Of a DNA stretch of 64,000 bases, positions 17,125-24,334 are shown in pieces (position 1 is the first letter of the stretch; each line of letters starts with the position of its first letter). Location of the stretch: contig CBDCPE010000004.1 in the NCBI GenBank assembly GCA_965220055.1, positions 2,418,001-2,482,000 on the forward strand, given 5' to 3'. The position numbers and the translations under genes are program-made. Origin of the DNA: Bin87 sp965220055 (lineage in GTDB: Bacteria; Chloroflexota; Dehalococcoidia; Lucifugimonadales; UBA3495). The notes beneath the pieces were generated by a model. The model did not search any database and had not been told where the DNA came from. It saw only the letters and a program-made list of their open reading frames with translations.

Positions 17125-18534
17125 ATGCGAGTAGGGATCATCGGCGGCGGAGCGGCCGGCTTGGCGGCGGCGCTGGAACTGACGTCGTCGGGGCATTTCG
17201 CCGATGTGTTCGAGGCGGCGCCGTTCCTTGGTGGGCAGGCGTCAACATTCGAGGTGGGCGGAGGCCAACTGGAACGCGGGTACCACCACCTGTTCGTCAG
17301 CGACACGGACATGGTGGACCTGATATATGAGCTGGGCCTGGGCGAGAAGCTGGAGTGGCTGGAATCGAAGGTGGGCCTGTTCTACGGCGGCCGCATCTGG
17401 GACTTTGCTACTCCGATGGACCTGCTGAAGTTCTCACCGCTGCCATTTGCCCAGCGCATCCGGTTGGGACTCTGGACGTTCCTGCTGCAGAAAACGCGGG
17501 ACTGGCGCAGGTTTGAGGGGGTGACCGCCGCTGAATGGACTCGCCGGAACATGGGCGAAGACGCCTACCGGGTCATCTGGGAGCCGATGCTGCGTGGCAA
17601 GTTCGGCGATTATTATGACCAGGTGAGCATGACGTGGCTGTGGGGGAAGATCTACCTGCGCGTGGCTTCCCGAAAGCGGATGCAGAAAGAGCGGTTAGGC
17701 TATCCGATGTGCAGTTTCGGCCGGGTTTTTGATGCTTGCGGCGAACGGATCGTGGATCAAGGTGGTCGGGTGCACATCGGCGCTGCGGTGAAAAGGGTCA
17801 ACATAGTAGATGGCAAGGCGCTGGGGTTCGTGGCGTCGGTGGACGGAGGAGAAGACCGGGACTATGAATACGATTCGGTAATCGCCACGACGCCGTCGTA
17901 CATATTCACGCGGCTGGTTCCGGACTTGCCAGAGGATTATCGGGCGGTCCTGGAGTCGGCGCGCTATCTGTCGGCGGTGCTGATGATACTGGTGCTAGAT
18001 CGGCCGCTGACGGCGAAGTACTGGCTCAATGTGGCTGACCGGTCGCTGCCGTTCGTCGGCGTGATAGAGCACACCAACATGATTGACCGCAGCATGTACG
18101 GCGGCCACCACATCGTGTATCTGACGAACTATCCCGACCGCAACAGCGATCTATACCGAAAGGAGCCCGAGGAATTGCTGGAAGAGTTCGTGCCGCACCT
18201 GCGGAAGCTGAACCCCGAATTTTCTCGAGACTGGATCGTCGAATACCATCACCACCGGGTTGACGGGGCGCAGCCGATAAACGGCGTGCATTACAGCGAA
18301 CGCAACATCCCTGACCACAGGACACCGTTCGGGTCGTTATACCTGGCGAATACCACGCAGATTTATCCGGAGGACCGGGGGACGAACTACTCGGTACGGA
18401 TGGGCCGTCGGGTGGCGCGGATGGTGTTGGAGGATGCGGAAATTAAACACGAGAGTGCCCGAAGGCTGGCCCGGCTTGGCGGGAGCGAGCCGCAAATGGA
18501 GGCCATTCCACGCCGCAGGTCCCAGAAAGAGTGA
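17125..18534 (+). CDS. FAD-dependent oxidoreductase (amine oxidase/protoporphyrinogen oxidase-like)
   Basis: A 469-residue flavoprotein beginning with the dinucleotide motif GGGAAGLAAALEL, followed by VFEAAPFLGGQASTF, the usual acidic end of the FAD fold. The overall pattern (LERGYHHLF, MLRGKFGDYYDQVSMTW, YLANTTQIYPEDRGTNYSVRMGRR) is that of the NAD(P)-binding/amine-oxidase family that includes carotenoid desaturases and UDP-galactopyranose mutase-like proteins. It is the fourth gene of a tight cluster, suggesting action on an isoprenoid lipid carrier or a sugar. The substrate is inferred only from context. Confidence 0.8.
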   Translation: MRVGIIGGGAAGLAAALELTSSGHFADVFEAAPFLGGQASTFEVGGGQLERGYHHLFVSDTDMVDLIYELGLGEKLEWLESKVGLFYGGRIWDFATPMDLLKFSPLPFAQRIRLGLWTFLLQKTRDWRRFEGVTAAEWTRRNMGEDAYRVIWEPMLRGKFGDYYDQVSMTWLWGKIYLRVASRKRMQKERLGYPMCSFGRVFDACGERIVDQGGRVHIGAAVKRVNIVDGKALGFVASVDGGEDRDYEYDSVIATTPSYIFTRLVPDLPEDYRAVLESARYLSAVLMILVLDRPLTAKYWLNVADRSLPFVGVIEHTNMIDRSMYGGHHIVYLTNYPDRNSDLYRKEPEELLEEFVPHLRKLNPEFSRDWIVEYHHHRVDGAQPINGVHYSERNIPDHRTPFGSLYLANTTQIYPEDRGTNYSVRMGRRVARMVLEDAEIKHESARRLARLGGSEPQMEAIPRRRSQKE

Positions 18535-18616
18535 TTCGGATTAATCCGGTTCGCCCCCATGCCACTACTGCATATGCAACGTGGCCAACCAAACTTTCAC
18601 GGTGAAGAGGATCGAG

Positions 18617-19321
18617 ATGGCCGAGACCAACAGTTTCATCCTTGGCTTTGACCCCGGCGGCATGAGCGGCGGAGGCAGCTTCGGTTGGAGCATATGTAGC
18701 GAGGTTGATGGCATACTGCAACCGCGCCCCAGAACTGGCTTGGCGACGGACGCACAAGACGCCATAGACAAGGTCAATGGAGCGCTCAAGTCGCCCGACT
18801 TTCCGGCTAAGCCAAACGTCTTGGCCGCAGGAATTGATGCCCCGCTGTTTTGGAACAGGAGAGGAATTAGGGAGATTGACTACGAACTCGACCGGGCGAT
18901 GAGGTTCACTGGCTTCCCACCGCCAAAGAACGGAGGCCTGATTGTTCAGACCGTCAACCAATTGCGAGGGGCGTGCGTGATACAGGGCCCGTTGTTGGCA
19001 AAGTATCTCCACGAAGAGTGGACGGGCCTGCCAATCACGGAATCACATCCCAAGGTGTTACAGTGGCTACTGCCACTTTTGGGGCAGTCTGACACGGCAA
19101 GGATGGTAAGGCGTCTGATAGCGGGGCTGGTTGAGCATGAACTGGACGCCACGTGGTGCGCAGTTGCGGCATGGGGAATGATGCATCACCACGACTACAA
19201 TTTGCACAATTGGTATGACCTTTATGAGTGGGAAATGCTAGAAAGCGGTCGTGTCGAGCAACTGGAGGGAGGAGTAAGCTACTGGATGCCGATTCCTGAG
19301 GATCTGTGGGCCGCCGGCTAA
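18617..19321 (+). CDS. DUF429-like predicted RNase H-fold protein
   Basis: A 234-residue protein with LGFDPGGMSGGGSFGW near the start and AGIDAPLFW about 60 residues on. These two Asp-bearing strands are what DUF429 (RNase H-like fold) proteins show; ESHPKVLQWL and a late DATWCAVAAWGM also fit. The ATG at 18617 has AGAGG 6 bases upstream; GTG at 18581 is an alternative. It converges on, and overlaps by 4 bases, the HicA gene. No pathway can be assigned. Confidence 0.55.
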   Translation: MAETNSFILGFDPGGMSGGGSFGWSICSEVDGILQPRPRTGLATDAQDAIDKVNGALKSPDFPAKPNVLAAGIDAPLFWNRRGIREIDYELDRAMRFTGFPPPKNGGLIVQTVNQLRGACVIQGPLLAKYLHEEWTGLPITESHPKVLQWLLPLLGQSDTARMVRRLIAGLVEHELDATWCAVAAWGMMHHHDYNLHNWYDLYEWEMLESGRVEQLEGGVSYWMPIPEDLWAAG

Positions 19322-19566
19322 TCCGGCTCGGGCCCCCGCATCCCATCGGCGTACCACCAGAACTTGGCGGTTGACCAGCCGCCGGCCTGACGCCGGATAT
19401 TGGCAAATGTTCCGGGGCGAATGTCCTCTCTATGGCGTGGCACCGCAACGACGTGCGGTCCCAATTGCCATTTATCATGACCGCCGCGGCCCCGACCGGG
19501 AGTGAACACAAACCCAGCAGCAACCAAGGCGCGTATAACGTCGCTGCGATTGGGTTGACGAGGCAT
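19318..19566 (-). CDS. hicA: HicA-family toxin (mRNA interferase-like)
   Basis: An 82-residue dsRNA-binding-fold protein. VIRALVAAGFVFTPGRGRGGHDKW with the His of the GGH turn, then VAVPRHREDIRPGTFANIRRQAG, is the HicA (YcfA) pattern. HicA toxins cleave mRNA independent of translation and are held in check by HicB. GGAGG about 9 bases upstream supports the start. It lies 24 bases downstream of the HicB-like gene on the same strand. It has a C-terminal extension (about 15 residues, WSTAKFWWYADG) beyond the usual end. Confidence 0.72.
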   Translation of the reverse strand: MPRQPNRSDVIRALVAAGFVFTPGRGRGGHDKWQLGPHVVAVPRHREDIRPGTFANIRRQAGGWSTAKFWWYADGMRGPEPD

Positions 19567-19590
19567 TTGCTGACGCCTCCGGCCAGGCGT

Positions 19591-19950
19591 CTAACGGTAT
19601 GGGTTAGGGCCGGAAATCGTTACCCAATCCAACGTGTACTCTCCCCACCCCTCGGCTTCGTACTCGGCGCAAGCCTCGGCCATAGCGTCGTCGGAACGCA
19701 ACGGAAATTGACCTAGTGGGTATGCCGACAGAAGGCACTGAATGGCGTCTTTTATCATCTCCAACGCTTCTTCGCGCGTCCGCCCGTCGGTAGCGCAGCC
19801 TACTGACGGGCAGTCCGCGCCCCACCGCCAGTCGCCTTTAAAGTCCTCTCCGTCGTAGTAGCTCACCAGAACTTGAAAGGTGCCTACATCCTCGATACCG
19901 TCCGACGCAGCGCCATCTTGCTGTGGTGCGTGGGTGTTGGCGGATGTCAT
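19591..19950 (-). CDS. hicB: HicB-family antitoxin
   Basis: A 119-residue protein whose middle part (FQVLVSYYDGEDFKGDWRWGADCPSVGCATDGRTREEALEMIKDAI is the diagnostic region, given by its key pieces GADCPSVGCATDG and EEALEMIKDAI) has the partial RNase H fold of HicB. The start at 19950 has GAGGA 9 bases upstream; an upstream in-frame start at 19995 lacks this. No C-terminal helix-turn-helix or ribbon-helix-helix is obvious, so autoregulation is uncertain. Antitoxin precedes toxin here. Confidence 0.65.
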   Translation of the reverse strand: MTSANTHAPQQDGAASDGIEDVGTFQVLVSYYDGEDFKGDWRWGADCPSVGCATDGRTREEALEMIKDAIQCLLSAYPLGQFPLRSDDAMAEACAEYEAEGWGEYTLDWVTISGPNPYR

Positions 19951-20056
19951 CGCTGATTGTCCTCTATGCTTCCGTTCTTGAGCGCAGGGTAGCACGAAAG
20001 CTGTTTTCAGCGAAAGACGATGGCGGGCGCAACGGGCGGGTTGGTCCGAATTTTAG

Positions 20057-20062
20057 TATAAT
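20057..20062 (+). promoter_or_regulatory. TATAAT -10 box before the gyrA gene pair
   Basis: A perfect TATAAT lies 8 bases before the first possible start (TTG at 20071) of the amidotransferase-like gene. No good -35 is seen at the right distance. If used, transcription starts near 20069, making a TTG at 20071 nearly leaderless or favouring the TTG at 20098. Confidence 0.4.
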
Positions 20063-20070
20063 GAAAGAAC

Positions 20071-20754
20071 TTGCTAACCCGTTCAAGATCGCTTATTTTG
20101 CCCACCATTGCCGTCCTGGCCGACGACCGCAACGGCCACCATCCAACCCCATCCATCCGGGCGATTGAAGAGGCCGGTGGCAGCGTCCGCGTAGTCTTTC
20201 CGGCGACGTCCGCAACCGAGGCTCTGGATGGAACCGGAGGTTTGTTCTTGCCAGACTATGACCGCGAAGTTGCTGACGTCCTGCTTGGAGCAGCGTTAGA
20301 GTTGGACATGCCAGTGCTGGCGACGGGCGCCGGGATGCACGCGCTGAACCGGCATTTCGGGGGAGGCGCCCCCCTACCAGCCCTGGCGCATTGTTCGGAC
20401 GACGGGACAGAACCGTTGCGGCACCAAATCTACCTTTCGCCCGGTTCCAAGGTTGCCGCCATCATAGGCAGCGCCGGCATGTTCCGGGTGAACAGCCGGC
20501 ACCGCACGGGTATACGCGAGCCGCAGCGGGCGGAACGACTGATGAGTATCGCGTATCAGTTGGATGACGGCGTTATCGAGGGTCTGGAGAGCAAGGAACA
20601 CAGCTGGGTGATCGGCGTGCAGTTCCTGCCGGAACGCGGCGACGAGGTGCCGGCCAGCTTCAACAACCTGTTTCTCGGGCTGGTGGAGCGCGCACAGGAC
20701 TTCATTGACAGCAACAACGCGGAGAGTAACGACGCGAGGAGAACTTCACGATGA
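20071..20754 (+). CDS. Peptidase C26/class I glutamine amidotransferase-like protein lacking catalytic residues
   Basis: A 227-residue protein with the overall order of gamma-glutamyl-GABA hydrolases (peptidase C26). It opens PTIAVLADDR, has GLFLPDYDREVADVLLGAAL, PVLATGAGMHALN and ends with the EHSWVIGVQFLPE block. In active members the first of these last two reads L(A/G)xCRGM and the second GVQWHPE. Here the nucleophile Cys is Gly and the His is Leu; only the Glu remains. It should therefore not hydrolyse glutamine. It overlaps gyrA by 4 bases (ATGA), so the two are translationally coupled. Start codon uncertain (TTG 20071 or 20098). Confidence 0.7.
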   Translation: MLTRSRSLILPTIAVLADDRNGHHPTPSIRAIEEAGGSVRVVFPATSATEALDGTGGLFLPDYDREVADVLLGAALELDMPVLATGAGMHALNRHFGGGAPLPALAHCSDDGTEPLRHQIYLSPGSKVAAIIGSAGMFRVNSRHRTGIREPQRAERLMSIAYQLDDGVIEGLESKEHSWVIGVQFLPERGDEVPASFNNLFLGLVERAQDFIDSNNAESNDARRTSR

Positions 20755-23483
20755 CCACGGCGCCCCCACCATCAACCGGCGGAGAATTCACACTGCGACC
20801 CATTGAGGATGAGATGCGGGAGTCGTATCTGTCCTACGCGATGTCGGTCATCGTATCCCGAGCGTTGCCGGACGTGCGTGACGGGTTGAAGCCCGTGCAG
20901 CGCCGGATCCTGTATGCCATGCACGACATGGGGATACGGCCGGGCAGCCAGTACCGGAAGAGCGCGCGCATCGTGGGCGAGGTTCTGGGTAAGTTCCACC
21001 CGCACGGCGACGGGTCGGTGTACGACGCTCTGGTGCGCATGGCGCAGTCGTTCTCGATGCGGGCGCCACTGATCGACGGGCAGGGCAACTTCGGCAGCAT
21101 CGACGGTGACCCGCCGGCGGCGATGCGCTATACCGAAGCGAGGCTGGCGGCCATTGCGGACGAGATGTTGGCGGACATCGACCAGCAGACGGTGGACGTT
21201 TCGGACAACTTCGACGATTCCCTGAAAGAGCCCCGGGTGCTGCCGGCGCGGATGCCTAATCTGCTGGTGAATGGTTCGTCGGGAATCGCCGTGGGCATGG
21301 CGACCAACATGCCTCCGCACAACCTGGGCGAGATCTGCGACGCCGTCAACTACGTTATCGACAACCCAACCTGCAACGTGGACCAGTTGATGGAGATTGT
21401 TCCCGCGCCGGACTTTCCGACCGCCGGCAAGATCCGCGGCGTGGCCGGTGTACGCGACATGTACGCTACCGGGCGGGGGCGCGTCATCATGGAGGCGGTC
21501 ACCGAGATCGAGGACATGCCCGGCCGGAACTCGAACCGGCAGCGCATCATCATCAGCGAGTTGCCCTACCAGGTGAACAAGGCGACGCTGGTGGAAAAGA
21601 TCGCGAACCTGGTGCGCGAAAAGACATTGGTAGGGATCACCGAGATTCGCGACGAGTCGGACCGCCGGGGCATTCGGGTAGTGATTGAGCTGGCCCGGAG
21701 CGCACAGCCGACCGTAATTCTGAACAACCTGTACAGGCGGACGGCGCTGCGCTCGTCGTTCAACGCCATCATGCTGGCGCTGGTTGACGGGCAGCCGCAG
21801 GAACTGCCACTGAAAGATCTGATCAATCATTTCATCACCCACCGGGAGGATGTAATCCGTCGCCGGACCGAGTATCAGCTGGGTCGGGCGAGAGACCGGG
21901 CGCATATCGTGGAAGGGCTGCTGAAGGCCCTGGATGCGATCGACGCGATCATCGAAACCATACGCAGCAGTCAGGACGTAGAGACCGCTCGCAATAACCT
22001 GGTGCAGCAATTCGACCTGTCGGAGATTCAGGCTCAAGCCATTCTCGACATGCAGTTGCGCCGGTTGGCCGCTCTGGAGCGACAGCGGCTGGACGAAGAA
22101 TATAACGACCTGCTGGCGACCATCGCCCGGCTGGAGGATCTGCTGCAAAATCCACAGAAGATACGCGCGGAGATCAAGCGGGAAACGCGGGAAGCGAAGC
22201 GCAAGCACGCCGACCCGCGCCGCACCGAAATAATCCGCGAGGAACTGCAGGAGCAGTCCATCGAGCAGTTCATCGTGCAGGAAGACGTGGTGGTGACGCT
22301 GAGCCAACGTGGATACATCAAGCGCGTTCCCATCGGCACCTACCGCAACCAGCGGCGCGGCGGCAAGGGCGTGCGCGGCGCAAACAATCGGGACGACGAC
22401 GCGATAATGCAGATATCCGTCGTCAATACCCACGAACAACTGCTGTTCTTCACCAACAAAGGTCGAGTATATCCGCTGAGTGTGTACGAGACGCCTAACG
22501 ATTCCGGTCGAACGGCGCGGGGAACCCTGTTGGTGAACCTGGTTCCCCTGCAGCCCGGGGAGCACGTGCAAACCATGCTGCCGGCCAGCCGCGACGAATA
22601 CAACCGGCTGTACGTATTCGCAACACGCAACGGGCGGGTCAACGCGCTGCGGCCGGGCCAATTGCAGAATCTGCGGAAGTCAGGCCTCATCGCGATGAAG
22701 GTCCTGGATGGCGACGAGCTGGTCGCGGTTAGACCGGCGCAGAGCGACGCGTCGGTCGTCATGGTTACCGAGCAGGGGCAGGCGCTGCTGTGTCCGGTCA
22801 CCAGCATCCCAGAGCGGAACCGAAACGCAACCGGCGTGATCGGAGTCAAGTTCAAGGACGAATTCGGGGGCAAGGACAAGGTCGTGGCCCTGGATGTGGT
22901 CAACGACCCTGAGGACGAGTTCCTGTTGGTGGTCAGCGAAAAGGGCTACGGCAAAGCCACGCCTTTGTGCAACAGCAAAGGCGAAGCCGTATATCGCGAG
23001 ACCAACCGCGGCGGACTGGGCGTAAAGACCTTTGCCGTGGACCAGAGCGAGAGGCCCACGGGGCCGGTGGTCGACGCCAAAATCGTAACTTCCGCCGAAA
23101 TGAACGACGAGGAAGGCCACGAGGTGTTTATCATCTCAGCCCGGGGCCAGGTGGTGCGCATCGATCTGGCGGAGATCAAGGTAGTCAACACCCGCCAGAC
23201 CAAGGGAGTCATCATATGGCGCGAGCGGGGAGGCGACGACAGCGTGGTATCCATCTACTGCTTCCGCGCCACTGACTACAGCCTGGATGACCCGGCGCTG
23301 CAGAACGACACGGGCGGTACGGTCCTCGAACAGGCCGAAGAGGTTGCCGCGCAGGCGGACAGCCAATACGACGGGGCTAACGACGAGAACGTTGCCGAGG
23401 ATATGCTGGATGACGACATCGAAGAAGACGATGACGACGATGATCCGGACACTCACGTAAACGGGCAGGCGCCCCTGCTGTAG
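20751..23483 (+). CDS. gyrA: DNA gyrase subunit A
   Basis: A 910-residue type IIA topoisomerase subunit that breaks and rejoins DNA to introduce negative supercoils. The catalytic tyrosine is Y127 in AAMRYTEARL. The gyrase-specific GyrA box QRRGGKG is present in YRNQRRGGKGVRG, separating it from ParC, and the beta-pinwheel repeats follow. The quinolone-resistance region reads HPHGDGSVYD (83-92): the position of E. coli Ser83 is Gly88, while Asp92 is kept. The C-terminus carries an unusual acidic tail (IEEDDDDDDPD). It overlaps the preceding gene by 4 bases. No gyrB lies in the window. Confidence 0.97.
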   Translation: MTTAPPPSTGGEFTLRPIEDEMRESYLSYAMSVIVSRALPDVRDGLKPVQRRILYAMHDMGIRPGSQYRKSARIVGEVLGKFHPHGDGSVYDALVRMAQSFSMRAPLIDGQGNFGSIDGDPPAAMRYTEARLAAIADEMLADIDQQTVDVSDNFDDSLKEPRVLPARMPNLLVNGSSGIAVGMATNMPPHNLGEICDAVNYVIDNPTCNVDQLMEIVPAPDFPTAGKIRGVAGVRDMYATGRGRVIMEAVTEIEDMPGRNSNRQRIIISELPYQVNKATLVEKIANLVREKTLVGITEIRDESDRRGIRVVIELARSAQPTVILNNLYRRTALRSSFNAIMLALVDGQPQELPLKDLINHFITHREDVIRRRTEYQLGRARDRAHIVEGLLKALDAIDAIIETIRSSQDVETARNNLVQQFDLSEIQAQAILDMQLRRLAALERQRLDEEYNDLLATIARLEDLLQNPQKIRAEIKRETREAKRKHADPRRTEIIREELQEQSIEQFIVQEDVVVTLSQRGYIKRVPIGTYRNQRRGGKGVRGANNRDDDAIMQISVVNTHEQLLFFTNKGRVYPLSVYETPNDSGRTARGTLLVNLVPLQPGEHVQTMLPASRDEYNRLYVFATRNGRVNALRPGQLQNLRKSGLIAMKVLDGDELVAVRPAQSDASVVMVTEQGQALLCPVTSIPERNRNATGVIGVKFKDEFGGKDKVVALDVVNDPEDEFLLVVSEKGYGKATPLCNSKGEAVYRETNRGGLGVKTFAVDQSERPTGPVVDAKIVTSAEMNDEEGHEVFIISARGQVVRIDLAEIKVVNTRQTKGVIIWRERGGDDSVVSIYCFRATDYSLDDPALQNDTGGTVLEQAEEVAAQADSQYDGANDENVAEDMLDDDIEEDDDDDDPDTHVNGQAPLL

Positions 23484-23521
23484 CGGCGCCTGCTGAGCCA
23501 ACGTAAGGACGAACAATCGCA

Positions 23522-24211
23522 ATGCAATTGGTGATGGTTCATGGCTCCGGCCAGAACGAGTTGACGTACTACTACCAGACCGCACGGTTCGTCAACTCGG
23601 ACGCGGTGAACCTACCCGGTCACCCCGACGGAGAACCCCGGGATAGCATCGAGGGCTACGTCGATTGGTTGCGTGACTACGCGTGGGGCAAGGCATACCC
23701 TCCGTTCGTGTTGTTCGGCCATTCGATGGGCGGTGCGATCGCGTTGGACTACGCGCTACGGTATCCCGAAGACCTGGCCGGGCTGGTTCTGATCGGCACC
23801 GGGGCTCGATTGCGCGTGCATCCCGACTATCTGGAGCGGTGCCTGGACGATGCCCAGTGGCGCGCGGAAGCCCCCGAATACTATGCGGCCATCAACGCGG
23901 AACTGGCGCCACAATTGGCGGAGCGGGCTCTCGAATCCGGCCCGATGGTCGAGTACAACGACCTTGCGGCGTGCGACAAGTTCGATGTGATGGAACGGGT
24001 TAAGGAAATCAGCCTGCCGTCGCTGGTGATCGTAGGCGCTGATGACATAATGACCCCGGTCCGTTACGCGGAATACCTGGGCCGGGAATTGCAGGACGCC
24101 GAGGTGGTGGTGGCGCCAAACTCAGGCCATTTCGTCACTCTGGAGCAACCGGGCGCGGTGAATGCCGCGATAGCCGAGTTCCTGAACAGGTGGGGGTTGC
24201 ACGGAGGGTGA
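23522..24211 (+). CDS. Alpha/beta hydrolase
   Basis: A 229-residue alpha/beta-fold hydrolase. The N-terminal strand ends with the oxyanion-type MVHGSG, the nucleophile elbow is GHSMGG, the acid is in VIVGADDIMTP and the His in APNSGHFV, so a full Ser-Asp-His triad is present. Substrate unknown. It follows gyrA by 38 bases and is closed by a strong terminator, so it may be the last gene of that transcript. Confidence 0.85.
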   Translation: MQLVMVHGSGQNELTYYYQTARFVNSDAVNLPGHPDGEPRDSIEGYVDWLRDYAWGKAYPPFVLFGHSMGGAIALDYALRYPEDLAGLVLIGTGARLRVHPDYLERCLDDAQWRAEAPEYYAAINAELAPQLAERALESGPMVEYNDLAACDKFDVMERVKEISLPSLVIVGADDIMTPVRYAEYLGRELQDAEVVVAPNSGHFVTLEQPGAVNAAIAEFLNRWGLHGG

Positions 24212-24235
24212 ACGCTCGCGGACGCAGCGCAATTC

Positions 24236-24260
24236 AGCCCGGCTAACGACCGGGCTTTTT
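24236..24260 (+). terminator. Rho-independent terminator after the hydrolase gene
   Basis: AGCCCGG (24236-24242) pairs with CCGGGCT (24250-24256) across a 7-base loop and runs into TTTTT. It lies 25 bases after the stop codon. Confidence 0.85.
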
Positions 24261-24291
24261 GGTGCGGTTGTGCTTGCGGTACGGGCGATGC

Positions 24292-24300
24292 TGGTATTAT
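24292..24300 (+). promoter_or_regulatory. Extended -10 promoter for the HD-CM-TrpRS-like gene
   Basis: TGG-TATTAT (24292-24300) is an extended -10 element right after the terminator. A weak TTGCGG (24274-24279) lies 15 bases upstream. Transcription would start near 24307, which makes the ATG at 24299 unusable and points to ATG 24335. Confidence 0.45.
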
Positions 24301-24334
24301 GGGGCCATCCAAACCGGTTCTCCTTGCCGCTAAA

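Noticed and set aside
20772..22661. 629-codon open frame antisense to gyrA
   Set aside because: It is the reverse shadow of a highly biased GC-rich gene; composition is His/Val/Arg-rich and no family matches.
24299..24334. ATG 24299 as the start of the HD-CM-TrpRS-like gene
   Set aside because: It overlaps the -10 box and would not be on the transcript; ATG 24335 is the next in-frame start.
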